A stretch of 64,000 bases of DNA, taken from the NCBI RefSeq assembly GCF_003014475.1, contig NZ_PYGJ01000001.1, positions 682,001 through 746,000 of the forward strand. Direction: 5' to 3'. Positions 1-8,394 of this stretch are shown here, in pieces; the first letter of the stretch is position 1, and every line of letters starts with the position of its first letter. Origin of the DNA: Shimia abyssi (GTDB taxonomy: Bacteria > Pseudomonadota > Alphaproteobacteria > Rhodobacterales > Rhodobacteraceae). The position numbers and the translations under genes were made by a program. Under the pieces are notes generated by a model. It ran no database searches. It saw only the letters and a program-made list of their open reading frames with translations, and was not told the DNA's origin.

Positions 1-185
1 ACGACCCCCGGATGCGCCAAAAGGGCTTCTTCTACGGTTGAAATACACGCACCGCAATGCACCGTTGGCACCGACAATGCCAGCCGCGCGTCGTCTTGCG
101 CCGCACGCCCGGCCAGAGCCTGCGCAGCCGGTGCGGCGTCACAGGCGGGACAGGCTGACAGGTTTGGGCGCATCGCGGCGGTCAT
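1..185 (-). CDS. ccoI: Cu-translocating P-type ATPase CcoI/FixI, N-terminal fragment
   Basis: Only the first 61 codons are in the window; the gene runs off the left edge. The product is predicted to pump copper across the inner membrane for assembly of the cbb3 oxidase. Visible are a CPAC pair at residues 12-15 and the heavy-metal-associated motif HCGACIS, with Cys44 and Cys47, typical of the metal-binding N-terminal domain of CcoI. The start ATG at 185 lies 3 bases beyond the ccoH stop (189-191), and the order ccoG-ccoH-ccoI is the usual one, which supports the call. The P-type ATPase core cannot be seen, so the assignment leans on the HMA motif and context. Confidence 0.88.
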   Translation of the reverse strand, partial: MTAAMRPNLSACPACDAAPAAQALAGRAAQDDARLALSVPTVHCGACISTVEEALLAHPGV

Positions 186-188
186 GTA

Positions 189-650
189 TTACCCATTGAT
201 CACGCGCAGAATGACACGTTGTTGAAACGCAGTGCCATCCTGAGCAGTCGCCGTCATTCGAATGTTCCAGTTGCCCGGAGCCAGTTCGGCTGGCGCAATG
301 TAGGCGGTTCCGTCAAAGGAGAAATCTGGTTCAATGTCATCTTTGACATGCGTCGCCCGCCCCAAAACGGCGTGCAAATTCTCGACTTCGACGGCCTGTC
401 CGGTTTCGTCAGTGATCATCAGGATCAGCAATCCGCCTTGTGCCTTGGCCATCACCTGCCAACCAAGCCCCTCCTGCGCGGCACGGCGTTCGTCAAACTC
501 CTGGCTGGCGACATAAGAGTTCTTAACCTCCAGCCCCGGAAATGTTTTGACCGCGTTCCAGGCCAGCGCCAGATTTACCGTGATGATCACACCAAACGCG
601 CCGACAAAAACCATGAGGGCATGTCGCCCGGTAAATTCCCGCTCAGCCAT
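189..650 (-). CDS. ccoH: CcoH/FixH, cbb3 oxidase assembly protein
   Basis: A 153-residue membrane protein needed for maturation of the cbb3-type cytochrome c oxidase. One transmembrane segment lies at about residues 12-31, followed by a periplasmic FixH-type beta domain. The start ATG overlaps the ccoG stop by one base (TGATG-like junction at 650), so translation is probably coupled to ccoG. The size, topology and position between ccoG and ccoI match the FixH family. The exact biochemical role of this family is not well defined. Confidence 0.9.
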   Translation of the reverse strand: MAEREFTGRHALMVFVGAFGVIITVNLALAWNAVKTFPGLEVKNSYVASQEFDERRAAQEGLGWQVMAKAQGGLLILMITDETGQAVEVENLHAVLGRATHVKDDIEPDFSFDGTAYIAPAELAPGNWNIRMTATAQDGTAFQQRVILRVING

Positions 651-2083
651 CAGTTACCCTTTCCGTTAAAGACCGTATCTTTGTATACGCGATCACCATT
701 GCTTGCATCCTCGACCCACACACGAACATCGCTCAGTGCACCTTCGGCAGGATTCGAGCCATTCGGGGCGATCACATAGACACGCTGAAGTTTTGTCGCA
801 TCAGCAGGCACGTCAACCACTTCGCCAGTTACCCCCTCCAGTTCGACCATTAACGAAGGATCGCCCTTGACCGAAATGCTAAAGGGGCGCTTTTCGCCGT
901 GTTTATTGAGCAACCGTACCTCATAGGTGTTGCGGATGGACCCATCCGACAAGGTCACAAAAGTCGGGTTTCGCACCGGTGCAACGGTGACTTCGATGTC
1001 GGTTCTCATGAACAACGCGACCACAAGCGCAACGCCAACCAGCGACCACAGTGCAGTATACATAATTGTACGAGGGCGCAAAAAATGGTGTTTCCAGATG
1101 CTGCGTGGCGGATTACCTGCGCGTTCATGCGCTTCGTCACCGACAGCCAAATAGTCAATCAAACCGCGCGGCTTGCCGATCTTGGTCATCATGTCATCGC
1201 ACGCGTCGATGCAAAGGGCGCAGGTAATACACTCCAGTTGCTGGCCATCGCGAATGTCGATGCCCACCGGACAAACGTTCACACACGCCATACAATCAAT
1301 GCAATCGCCCAGATCGGTATTGGAATCTTCTGTGCGCTTTCCTTTGCCGCGCGGTTCGCCACGCCACTCGCGATAGCCCACAGTAAGCGTTTCTTCGTCC
1401 ATCATCGCAGCCTGAATGCGCGGCCATGGACAGGCGTAGATACAAATCTGTTCGCGCGCGAACGCCCCAAAGAACACAGTGGTAAATGTCATGACTGCCA
1501 TGGTGGTATACGCAATCGAATGCGCCGTACCGTTGACCAAATCCATGGCGAGTGTGGGGGCATCTGTGAAGTAAAAAACCCACGCACCACCGGTCGCCAG
1601 GCCGATCAGAATCCAGACAACCAGTTTAGTCATCCGTAGCCGTAACTTGCGAAGATCCCATTTCTTTTGGCGATGCAGGCGCAGACGCGCGTTTCGATCA
1701 CCTTCGATCCAACGCTCAACAAGGATAAACAGATCGGTCCAAACCGTCTGCGGACAGGCATAGCCACACCAAACACGCCCCAGCGCAGAGGTGAAAAGAA
1801 ACAGACCTAATCCCGCCATGATCAGCAACCCGGCGACAAAGTAAAACTCGTGCGGCCAGATCTCGATCATGAAAAAGAAAAATCGGCGATCGGCCAGATC
1901 CAACAGGACCGCCTGATCCGGAAGGTTTGGCCCTCTATCCCAGCGAATCCAGGGCGTGAGGTAGTAAATCCCCAGCGTTACCGCCATGATTATCCATTTG
2001 AGATTTCTAAACTTTCCCTTCACACGTTTAGGGAAAATTGGTTCGCGCGCCGCATAAAGGGCTGGCTCTTGATTGGTACTCAC
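650..2083 (-). CDS. ccoG: CcoG/FixG, cbb3 oxidase accessory iron-sulfur protein
   Basis: A polytopic membrane protein with two [4Fe-4S] ferredoxin clusters, known in the family to reduce copper for cbb3 oxidase assembly. From the GTG start at 2083 it has 477 residues. Cluster cysteines are Cys261, 264, 267, 271 and Cys285, 288, 291, 295, and a WCGYACPQ motif sits at about 105. Membrane segments occur before the ferredoxin part and one after it, followed by a C-terminal Ig-like domain. The frame stays open upstream to a TTG at 2122, but that codon lies inside a palindrome close to the FNR box, so I prefer GTG 2083 (product begins VSTNQEPALYAAREPIF). Confidence 0.9.
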   Translation of the reverse strand: MSTNQEPALYAAREPIFPKRVKGKFRNLKWIIMAVTLGIYYLTPWIRWDRGPNLPDQAVLLDLADRRFFFFMIEIWPHEFYFVAGLLIMAGLGLFLFTSALGRVWCGYACPQTVWTDLFILVERWIEGDRNARLRLHRQKKWDLRKLRLRMTKLVVWILIGLATGGAWVFYFTDAPTLAMDLVNGTAHSIAYTTMAVMTFTTVFFGAFAREQICIYACPWPRIQAAMMDEETLTVGYREWRGEPRGKGKRTEDSNTDLGDCIDCMACVNVCPVGIDIRDGQQLECITCALCIDACDDMMTKIGKPRGLIDYLAVGDEAHERAGNPPRSIWKHHFLRPRTIMYTALWSLVGVALVVALFMRTDIEVTVAPVRNPTFVTLSDGSIRNTYEVRLLNKHGEKRPFSISVKGDPSLMVELEGVTGEVVDVPADATKLQRVYVIAPNGSNPAEGALSDVRVWVEDASNGDRVYKDTVFNGKGN

Positions 2084-2105
2084 GGAATCACTCGCGCAGG
2101 GAATA

Positions 2106-2122
2106 TTGGGGACTTGTCCCAA
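2106..2122. promoter_or_regulatory. Palindrome TTGGGGACTTGTCCCAA upstream of ccoG
   Basis: A 17-base near-perfect inverted repeat between the FNR box and the ccoG start codon. It may be an operator or part of the promoter or leader. No regulator is recognised. Confidence 0.4.
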
Positions 2123-2140
2123 TCATAACAGATCAAGACA

Positions 2141-2154
2141 TTGACCTGTGTCAA
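2141..2154. promoter_or_regulatory. FNR/FnrL-type box (ccoGHI promoter)
   Basis: TTGACCTGTGTCAA matches the symmetrical FNR-family consensus TTGAC/T-N4-A/GTCAA. It is centred 64 bases upstream of the preferred ccoG start. A possible -10 (TATGAT, 2127-2122 on the minus strand) is closer than ideal class II spacing. The fnrL gene itself is 7 kb away, which supports FnrL as the binding factor. Confidence 0.75.
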
Positions 2155-2202
2155 ATCCAACATCTTTGATGTAGCTTTTGCCGCACCCTGCCGGCTATCG
2201 TG

Positions 2203-3195
2203 TCAGCTCAAATGCGCCCGCATCTCAGATGGCGTTTGCCCGGTCCACGCGTGAAATGCTCTGTAAAACGAGTTCGGATCGCGATAGGCGAGTAAAAATG
2301 AGATCTCTTCGATGCTCAGGTCGTCGGATTTGAGATAGTGGCGCGACAAATGTTCACGCGTCGCATCCAGCACACTCTGAAATGTCTCGCCCTCCGCTTT
2401 AAGGTATCTTTGCAAGCTGCGCCTACTCATCAGTAGCTTGCCACAAACCGCATCCACTGACGCCTGCCCCGATGGCAAAAGCTCCAACAGCGCGTCTCTG
2501 ACCCGGATAGCAACTGCCGTGTTGCGCCGCTGTCGGGCCAATTGGCGCGTCAAATCCCGTTCAAACCCCACCCACAGTTCGGGATTGGCTGATATCAGCG
2601 GGCGGTACGCGTCAGCCCGAGAAAGCGTTACTGTCGCATGTTCGGAGTGAATTGCACGTCGTCCAAAAAAGTCGTCATATGTCTCCTGATCCGACATCAA
2701 CGGCATTCCGACCATTATTGGTACTATGTCGACACCGGTGAAGTTACGGCAGACCTCGACGAAGTATGCCGCTTCAAAGGCTGACATCGCATCCGACATA
2801 TGCAAATCCGGCTCAATAGATCGGATTTCCAGCGATACGGCATGTTCGGTTTCACGCACAGTCAGCTTGACCGGTGCAACAAGTGGTTTGAAAACCGCGA
2901 GCCGTTCGAAACCCGTCACAATGTTCGGGCTACAGGAAAAGGCAAACAGGGCTGGCACAAATGGCCCACGCGCAAAGGTGCGTGCCATATGCAGCGGGAG
3001 CCCCGGCTTGTCGCATTCTTCGCCCAACGCATCCCACAGAGCAAAAAACTGCGCACCAGTCAGGCCACGCCCTTCGTTCGCTAACAAGTCTTCGGGCAAT
3101 TCGGCACGCCGCAATACGCGCAATGGATCAACACCTAACGCTTCGCAAGCCGGCCCAGCCATCTTGGCAACAGAATAGCGTGGTTGTTTCTGCAT
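2203..3195 (-). CDS. AraC-family transcriptional regulator with arabinose-binding-type N domain
   Basis: A DNA-binding regulator of 330 residues from the ATG at 3195 (MQKQPRYSV). The N-terminal two thirds resemble the effector-binding domain of OruR/ArgR-like AraC proteins. The C-terminal 100 residues hold two helix-turn-helix motifs, including LLMSRRSLQRYLKAEG and the closing YRDPNSFYRAFHAWTG signature. An upstream in-frame GTG (3393) would add 66 residues that cross the operator-like repeats and the terminator, so I reject it. Two direct repeats at 3269-3307 lie 75-112 bases upstream and look like its own operator, suggesting autoregulation. The effector and any other target are unknown. 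Confidence 0.85.
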   Translation of the reverse strand: MQKQPRYSVAKMAGPACEALGVDPLRVLRRAELPEDLLANEGRGLTGAQFFALWDALGEECDKPGLPLHMARTFARGPFVPALFAFSCSPNIVTGFERLAVFKPLVAPVKLTVRETEHAVSLEIRSIEPDLHMSDAMSAFEAAYFVEVCRNFTGVDIVPIMVGMPLMSDQETYDDFFGRRAIHSEHATVTLSRADAYRPLISANPELWVGFERDLTRQLARQRRNTAVAIRVRDALLELLPSGQASVDAVCGKLLMSRRSLQRYLKAEGETFQSVLDATREHLSRHYLKSDDLSIEEISFLLAYRDPNSFYRAFHAWTGQTPSEMRAHLS

Positions 3196-3268
3196 GGGTG
3201 TACCTCGTACGAGAGCTTTCCTGAATATATGTCCCCCCGACTGGACCGTCGGAATAGCTCCCCGGAAG

Positions 3269-3307
3269 TTTGGCGCGATATGCAAGTGATTTGGCGCAAC
3301 ATGCAAG
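3269..3307. promoter_or_regulatory. Tandem direct repeat, probable AraC operator
   Basis: TTTGGCGCGATATGCAAG (3269-3286) recurs as TTTGGCGCAACATGCAAG (3290-3307), 16 of 18 identical, with 21-base periodicity, i.e. two helical turns. This is the usual arrangement of half-sites for AraC-family dimers. It lies just upstream of a possible -10 (TATATT, about 3233-3228 minus) of the araC-type gene. Confidence 0.7.
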
Positions 3308-3337
3308 GCATAATTAGTACGGTTGTCAAATGTGGAT

Positions 3338-3394
3338 GTAAAAAGGTGCCGGGCTTCCCAGGAAACGCGCGAACAGGACGGGAAGACCGGCACC
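3338..3394 (-). terminator. Intrinsic terminator of predicted FnrL-controlled sRNA (or of lysR)
   Basis: On the minus strand GGTGCCGG-T-CTTCCC pairs with GGGAAG-C-CCGGCACC around a 20-base loop, followed at once by TTTTTAC (plus-strand A run 3340-3344). It is a long, strong stem with a U-tract in the minus orientation only. It could end either the predicted sRNA or transcripts reading out of the LysR gene. Confidence 0.8.
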
Positions 3395-3463
3395 TATAAC
3401 CCCATCTGCACCAGCAACAGGGGTATTACGAAGAGCGTGAATATTTTTCCTTGCCCTCGTTGC
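3340..3463 (-). ncRNA. Predicted FnrL-activated small RNA
   Basis: There is no convincing protein gene between the araC-type and lysR genes, yet this stretch has a complete transcription unit on the minus strand. It comprises a perfect FNR box centred at 3503.5, a -10-like CATACT at 3475-3470 (31 bases from the box centre, class II spacing), a predicted 5' end near 3463 and an intrinsic terminator ending near 3340. The predicted RNA is about 124 nt. It has a purine-rich single-stranded 5' end, a small CCCC/GGGG stem-loop and the terminator stem. An alternative is a 28-residue hydrophobic peptide (ATG at 3480, stop at 3397), but that start codon would precede the predicted 5' end. Known parallel: PcrZ of Rhodobacter sphaeroides is an FnrL-dependent sRNA; homology was not tested. 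Confidence 0.55.
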
Positions 3464-3496
3464 GTATGAGTATGCCGCATTCCAGATGGTTCGGAT

Positions 3497-3510
3497 TTGA
3501 TCTTGGTCAA
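3497..3510. promoter_or_regulatory. FNR/FnrL box without a protein-coding target
   Basis: TTGATCTTGGTCAA is an excellent FNR box and is followed directly by GTTGAC, giving a second overlapping inverted arrangement (GTCAA-g-TTGAC, 3507-3517). On the minus strand the distance to CATACT fits a class II activator site. On the plus strand no -10 lies at the expected place and the next plus-strand gene is over 1 kb away. Confidence 0.75.
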
Positions 3511-3557
3511 GTTGACGGAAAATTTTGATACGCCTCGAACCCTGCCGACAAGGCCTA

Positions 3558-4433
3558 TTAAATTGGCATCACGCACTTGCGCAACCACGACCGAAAGTGG
3601 CGTGTGGCCAGGCGCACCACGCTCAGGTGGGAGACAATGTGATACCCTTTGTGCTTGTCGTCTTCGAAAAGCAGACGCAACCGACCGCTGCGCAGATCCT
3701 CTTCGATCCAAGCACGGGCCGTAACGGCAATTCCCTGACCGCTGCGTGCGGCGTCCAACATCAAGTTACCGGGAAGATGAATAATGCCAGCCAACTCCCC
3801 CTCTATTACGCCATGCTGCTCAAGCCAAATGGAACTTTCCGATGTGCCAAGTTCCTGCAACCAGGGAAACTGCAGCAGATCGCTGGGCAATCCAGCGTTA
3901 CGCGTACCGATCAACGACGGGGCAGCAACTACGGCAATCGACGTCTGTAAGAGCAGTTCGCTCGCTAACCCGGGCCAGTTTCCGTCGCCGTAGCGGATCG
4001 CCAAATCGATGGCACCGGGTGACGGATCGGCAAGGTTGGGTGTCGGATCGATCATCATGTCGATCTCTGGATGAGCCGCGCGAAAGGTGGAAAGCCGTGG
4101 CATCAACCAATTGGCGGCAAAAGTGGGCGTCGTCGTGAGGTGAAGCGGTCGTTCATTTTCCTGTTCAGTGAGAGCAGAGACCCGTTCGACCATTGTCGCA
4201 AACCCACCGAGCAACGCCTCGGCAAGCAATTGCCCTTCTCGCGTCAAGACAGCAGCCCGCCCCGTTCGATCCAGCAGTGCCAAGCCAAGATGTTGTTCCA
4301 AACCACGGATCTGCTGACTGATGGCCGAATGGCTAACATTCAGAGCAGTCCCGGCCGCCTGAACGGACCCTTTGTCCGCATAAGCCGCAAAAGCGCGCAT
4401 CGCGCTCAGCGGTGGGAGGTTTGACCAATCCAT
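3558..4433 (-). CDS. LysR-family transcriptional regulator, GcvA-like
   Basis: A 291-residue LysR regulator. The N-terminal winged helix-turn-helix covers about residues 5-64 (SAISQQIRGLEQHLG recognition region) and is followed by a periplasmic-binding-protein-like effector domain with the GcvA-type pattern (PTFAANWLMPRL; DLAIRYGDGNWPG). GcvA-like regulators of this group usually control a divergent gene; here the only divergent candidate is a 36-codon ORF at 4535. The effector is unknown. The coding end is followed by the predicted FNR-driven unit. Confidence 0.87.
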   Translation of the reverse strand: MDWSNLPPLSAMRAFAAYADKGSVQAAGTALNVSHSAISQQIRGLEQHLGLALLDRTGRAAVLTREGQLLAEALLGGFATMVERVSALTEQENERPLHLTTTPTFAANWLMPRLSTFRAAHPEIDMMIDPTPNLADPSPGAIDLAIRYGDGNWPGLASELLLQTSIAVVAAPSLIGTRNAGLPSDLLQFPWLQELGTSESSIWLEQHGVIEGELAGIIHLPGNLMLDAARSGQGIAVTARAWIEEDLRSGRLRLLFEDDKHKGYHIVSHLSVVRLATRHFRSWLRKCVMPI

Positions 4434-4534
4434 TATGAAAGCCTGCCTTACATATGATGAATTTTCCTGAGTGGTACATTGTGCGTGAAACCCTCATCTT
4501 TCAATGATCAATACCAAACAAGAAGGATGAAATA

Positions 4535-4645
4535 ATGTTCTTCATACTTTCAGACATGCTTCACACAGCGACGTATCAGAAACCTCCACACCGTTGGTGG
4601 CGCGGCAGAGATCGCCCACAAAACACAGAAAGTTCCCGCAAATGA
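4535..4645 (+). CDS. Possible 36-residue small protein divergent from LysR
   Basis: A short ORF with a good Shine-Dalgarno sequence (AAGAAGGA, about 8 bases upstream of the ATG). The product starts MFFILSDMLHTATYQK and contains a basic patch (RWWRGRDR). It sits where a DUF1127-type target gene is found divergent from the GcvA-like LysR at 33.5 kb, but I cannot see a DUF1127 motif. Shortness makes the call uncertain. The rest of the 4434-4765 gap holds only the ccoP terminator. Confidence 0.35.
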   Translation: MFFILSDMLHTATYQKPPHRWWRGRDRPQNTESSRK

Positions 4646-4718
4646 TCGACCCAATTGTGTATCAATACCCGCAGCCGCCCCGAGGCATTCCCGCGCCCGG
4701 AAAAGGGCTCAAGAAATG

Positions 4719-4745
4719 AAAAAGGGCCGCGCGAGCGGCCCTTTT
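4719..4745 (-). terminator. Intrinsic terminator of ccoNOQP
   Basis: GGGCCGC-TCGC-GCGGCCC on the minus strand followed by TTTTTC, 21 bases after the ccoP stop codon. The stem is extended by A/T pairs, so it may work weakly in both directions. Confidence 0.85.
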
Positions 4746-4765
4746 ACTTTCAAATTAGCCCCAGT

Positions 4766-5638
4766 TTATTCGCCACCACCCAACTGGTGGACATAGGCGG
4801 AAACCGCGCGGACCTGCCATTCGTCCAGACGGTTTTGCCACGCAGGCATCACACCATAGCGACTATAGGACACTGTTGTGTGGATCGAATCGTAGTCCCC
4901 ACCGTAGAGCCAGATTGCATCCGCCAAGTTTGGCGCGCCTTGTTCACGGTCGCCTGTACCGTCTTCGGCATGGCAAGCGCTGCACTCTTCAGCAAAGACC
5001 TCGCCACCCACGGCTACAACAGACGCGTCCTGAGGTTCACCGGACAATGACATCACAAAGTTTACTACCGCGTCGATTTTGTCATCTTCCAGATAATCCA
5101 CACCAAAGGCGGGCATCTCGGAGTAACGCGCATCGTCATCCTCAGTGTTGCGAATACCATGCTTGATCGTCAGGTAGATGTTTTCGATGTCACCGCCCCA
5201 AAGCCAGTCATTGTCCAGTAGGTTAGGATACCCGACAGCACCCGCAGCTCCCGAGCCGTGACATTGTGCGCACCACGTCTTGAAAACTGCGCTACCAGCC
5301 GACGCGGAATAGCCCGCAAGCTCTTGATCACCCGGAATTGCGGTCAACTCAGCCGCCTCCAGTTTGGCATTAATCGGAGCCAGCTTTGCCGCAGCTTCAT
5401 TGATGTCGTTGGCAACATTTGCCCGTGTTGACCACCCCAAAACGCCAGCTGTCGCGCTTTTGACACCCGGCCAAGCAGGATATGCAATGGAATAACCGAT
5501 GGCCCAGACGATACAGGCATAGAACACGTAGACCCACCACCGTGGCATTGGGTTGTCCCATTCTTCGATACCGTCCCAGGAATGGCCCGTCGTGCCATGC
5601 CCGTGTTCGTTTTTCTTTTCTGGTGTCTTGTCACTCAT
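4766..5638 (-). CDS. ccoP: cbb3-type cytochrome c oxidase subunit III, dihaem cytochrome c
   Basis: A membrane-anchored dihaem cytochrome c that passes electrons to CcoO/CcoN. Its 290 residues carry an N-terminal cytoplasmic tail, one transmembrane segment at about 34-54, and two c-type haem sites: CAQCH (Cys123, Cys126, His127) and CSACH (Cys219, Cys222, His223). Methionine ligand candidates lie in SEMPAFG and YGVMPAW. It is the last gene of ccoNOQP, overlaps ccoQ by 4 bases (5635-5638), and is followed by a terminator. The length and motifs are standard for CcoP. Confidence 0.97.
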   Translation of the reverse strand: MSDKTPEKKNEHGHGTTGHSWDGIEEWDNPMPRWWVYVFYACIVWAIGYSIAYPAWPGVKSATAGVLGWSTRANVANDINEAAAKLAPINAKLEAAELTAIPGDQELAGYSASAGSAVFKTWCAQCHGSGAAGAVGYPNLLDNDWLWGGDIENIYLTIKHGIRNTEDDDARYSEMPAFGVDYLEDDKIDAVVNFVMSLSGEPQDASVVAVGGEVFAEECSACHAEDGTGDREQGAPNLADAIWLYGGDYDSIHTTVSYSRYGVMPAWQNRLDEWQVRAVSAYVHQLGGGE

Positions 5639-5820
5639 GTCCTCGCCTCCTCATCCGCGGCGGGTTTATCGTCATGCCGGAACGGGATGCTTGCCGTGTC
5701 ACGGTATTCCTTGGTCGATCCCGGTCGGAACACCCAAAAGACAATTCCGACGAAGAAGGCAAACAGGAACAAAAGCATCCAGCTGTCAGCGAATTCGCGT
5801 AGCAGGGAATAGGTTTCCAT
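5635..5820 (-). CDS. ccoQ: cbb3-type oxidase subunit IV CcoQ
   Basis: A 61-residue single-span membrane protein (hydrophobic stretch about 14-32) with the family's short polar tail. CcoQ stabilises the cbb3 complex under oxygen. It sits between ccoO and ccoP, as in other alphaproteobacteria, and its stop overlaps the ccoP start (ATGA). A longer in-frame start exists upstream, but [14 protein letters not shown] is the typical N-terminus. Confidence 0.92.
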   Translation of the reverse strand: METYSLLREFADSWMLLFLFAFFVGIVFWVFRPGSTKEYRDTASIPFRHDDKPAADEEART

Positions 5821-5832
5821 AATCGTCCCTCC

Positions 5833-6561
5833 TTAGCGCGACGCATCAGGCGTGAAGGTCGAGAAATCAACCAACGTACCCAGCATCTGTAAGTATGCGA
5901 TCATCGCGTCCAATTCGGACACACCTGGCTGACCGTCAAAATTGCGAATGTTGACGTTTTCACCATAGCGCTCAAGCAGACCGTCATAATCACTGTCGGG
6001 GTCTGACTGAGCCACAAAGTCCGCTTGGGCGTTTGCGATCATCTCGTCCGTATATGGGACGCCCACGATTGCATTTGCCGCCATAACGTCACCGATATAC
6101 CGCCCATCGATCCGCTTGTTCTCGAGGAAGCCATATTTTGGCATCACGGATTCAGGCACCACAGACTGCGGGTCACGCATGTGATCAATGTGCCAGTCAT
6201 CCGAATAACGCCCACCCACGCGGGCCAGATCTGGCCCGGTGCGCTTGGAACCCCATTGGAACGGATGGTCATACATCGACTCTGCCGCCAGTGAATAGTG
6301 ACCGTAGCGCTCAACCTCGTCCCGCATGGGGCGGATCATCTGGCTGTGGCAAACATAGCACCCTTCGCGAATGTAAATGTCGCGCCCGGCCATTTCGAGA
6401 GGGGTGTAGGGACGCATACCCTCCACCTCTTCGATGGTGTTTTCCAGCCAGAACAAAGGTGCAATCTGCACAATGCCGCCGATGGTTACGACCAGAAAGC
6501 TGAAGATCAGCAGGAGGGTCGCGTTGGTCTCGAGGATCTTATGTTTGTCGAGAATAGCCAT
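5833..6561 (-). CDS. ccoO: cbb3-type cytochrome c oxidase subunit II, monohaem cytochrome c
   Basis: A 242-residue membrane-anchored monohaem cytochrome c. A transmembrane helix lies at about 15-37, and the haem site CYVCH is at Cys68, Cys71, His72, followed by [11 protein letters not shown], a hallmark of CcoO. It takes electrons from CcoP to the haem b/b3-CuB centre in CcoN. Short spacing (15 bases) to ccoN and 12 bases to ccoQ shows a single operon. Confidence 0.97.
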   Translation of the reverse strand: MAILDKHKILETNATLLLIFSFLVVTIGGIVQIAPLFWLENTIEEVEGMRPYTPLEMAGRDIYIREGCYVCHSQMIRPMRDEVERYGHYSLAAESMYDHPFQWGSKRTGPDLARVGGRYSDDWHIDHMRDPQSVVPESVMPKYGFLENKRIDGRYIGDVMAANAIVGVPYTDEMIANAQADFVAQSDPDSDYDGLLERYGENVNIRNFDGQPGVSELDAMIAYLQMLGTLVDFSTFTPDASR

Positions 6562-6576
6562 AACTGCCGGCCCTCC

Positions 6577-8178
6577 TTATTCAGCCGGGACTGCGACGGA
6601 TAGGCTGGCCTCTTTGGCTGGCGCTTTCCGTACAGTCATCCATAGGTTGTAGCACATGACCACAGCACCAGCGAGGAACATGACCCCACCCAGCCCGCGC
6701 ACCACATACATCGGGAATTTGGCGGCAACGGTGTCGGCAAAGCTCCAGACAAGGAACCCGTTGGCGTCGACTTCGCGCCACATCAGACCTTCCATGATAC
6801 CGGTAACCCACATCGACGCGGCATAAAGAACGATACCGATCGTGGCGAGCCAGAAGTGCCAGGAAACAAGGCTGAGCGAATAGAGACGCTCGCGTTTCCA
6901 CAGCACGGGCACCAGATAGTAGAGCGCGCCAAAGGTGATCATACCGTTCCAGCCCAATGCACCAGAGTGGACGTGACCGATGGTCCAGTCTGTGTAGTGG
7001 CTCAGGCTATTCACCGCGCGGATCGACATCATCGGCCCTTCAAAGGTCGACATACCGTAGAACCCAACCGAGATCACCATCATGCGGATCACCGGGTCAG
7101 TTCGCAGCTTGTCCCATGCGCCGGAAAGCGTCATCAAACCGTTGATCATACCGCCCCAAGACGGCATCCACAGCACTACCGAGAACACCATGCCCAGCGT
7201 CGACGCCCAATCAGGCAACGCGGTATAGTGCAGGTGGTGCGGACCAGCCCAGATGTAGATGAAGATCAGTGCCCAGAAGTGGATGATCGACAACTTGTAG
7301 GAAAAGACCGGACGCTCGGCTTGTTTGGGGATGAAGTAATACATCATACCCAAGAAACCCGCTGTAAGGAAAAAGCCCACGGCGTTGTGGCCGTACCACC
7401 ATTGTACCATCGCATCTTGTACACCCGGCCAGACGATGACCGACTTGGACCCCCAGATGCTGACAGGAATGGTCAGGTTGTTGACCACGTGCAACATGGC
7501 GACGGTGACGATGAACGATAAAAAGAACCAGTTCGCCACATAAATGTGGGGCTCTTTGCGTTTGATAATCGTTCCGAGATACACAGCCAGATAGGCCACC
7601 CAGACAACAGTCAGCCAGAGATCGACATACCATTCAGGCTCGGCATATTCTTTTGATTGTGTGCCGCCCAACAAGTACCCGGTTGCTGCGAGAACGATAA
7701 ACAGCTGGTAGCCCCAAAAGACAAACCAACCAAGATTTCCGCCCCACAAGCGTGCAGCACTTGTGCGCTGCACGATAAAAAAGGATGTTGCGATCAACGC
7801 GTTGCCACCAAAGGCAAAAATCACCGCTGACGTGTGCAGCGGGCGTAGCCGGCCGAAATTGGCAAAGCCTTGAGCCCACTCAAAGTTGAGCACCGGAAAG
7901 GCTAGCTGAAAGGCAATGAACACGCCGACCAAGAATCCAACCACACCCCAAAAGGCAGTGGCGATGACCCCGGCCCGGACCACACCATCGAAATATTCAT
8001 CCTGCGGAATAGTCACCGTGGTGCCCACCCTCCGCAGGGTCCAGACAAATAGCCCACCCGACACTGCCACGATAATCAAGGCATGTACCAGATAAGCTAG
8101 ATCGCGCGCATAATTGGCCCCCATCATCGCAAAAAGCGTGATGAAACCAAGCGCGATCAGCTTGAAGTAGTTAATCAT
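6577..8178 (-). CDS. ccoN: cbb3-type cytochrome c oxidase subunit I
   Basis: The catalytic haem-copper oxidase subunit reduces O2 to water with high affinity and pumps protons. It has 533 residues from the ATG at 8178, preceded by AAGGGACG as ribosome-binding site. An in-frame extension to 8310 runs through the FNR box and is rejected. About 12 transmembrane helices carry the expected histidines, e.g. [26 protein letters not shown] and GPHHLHYT (haem b, CuB and b3 ligands). It is the first gene of ccoNOQP. Confidence 0.97.
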   Translation of the reverse strand: MINYFKLIALGFITLFAMMGANYARDLAYLVHALIIVAVSGGLFVWTLRRVGTTVTIPQDEYFDGVVRAGVIATAFWGVVGFLVGVFIAFQLAFPVLNFEWAQGFANFGRLRPLHTSAVIFAFGGNALIATSFFIVQRTSAARLWGGNLGWFVFWGYQLFIVLAATGYLLGGTQSKEYAEPEWYVDLWLTVVWVAYLAVYLGTIIKRKEPHIYVANWFFLSFIVTVAMLHVVNNLTIPVSIWGSKSVIVWPGVQDAMVQWWYGHNAVGFFLTAGFLGMMYYFIPKQAERPVFSYKLSIIHFWALIFIYIWAGPHHLHYTALPDWASTLGMVFSVVLWMPSWGGMINGLMTLSGAWDKLRTDPVIRMMVISVGFYGMSTFEGPMMSIRAVNSLSHYTDWTIGHVHSGALGWNGMITFGALYYLVPVLWKRERLYSLSLVSWHFWLATIGIVLYAASMWVTGIMEGLMWREVDANGFLVWSFADTVAAKFPMYVVRGLGGVMFLAGAVVMCYNLWMTVRKAPAKEASLSVAVPAE

Positions 8179-8269
8179 TTTGCGTCCCTTCGTCTTGCTG
8201 GGTACGATTCGTTGCGACCCTAGCGGATTTAGACTGATCGTTTTGTGCAGTTGCAGCGAAGTTGTTGCC

Positions 8270-8283
8270 TTGATCTGCATCAA
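8270..8283. promoter_or_regulatory. FNR/FnrL box between ccoN and usp
   Basis: TTGATCTGCATCAA, a perfect symmetrical FNR box, is centred about 99 bases upstream of ccoN and 119 upstream of usp. Both divergent genes are classical low-oxygen genes, so it may serve either promoter or both. No clear -10 could be assigned. Confidence 0.85.
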
Positions 8284-8394
8284 AGCAAGTATTCCAGAAA
8301 TGCGCCCCAATCGAATTTAAGTTGGGAGCATCAATTTGCCTTCCTTCCTTAAACATATGAATCAAATACATGTTTTATGTAGCATGGGAGACCC

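Noticed and set aside
3394..3711. 105-codon minus-strand ORF overlapping the end of lysR
   Set aside because: Most of it is out of frame inside lysR; only its last 28 codons are outside and they coincide with the predicted sRNA. No homology visible.
8337..8370. Second FNR half-site (AATCAA) just upstream of usp
   Set aside because: The other half does not match TTGAT, so it is too weak to list.
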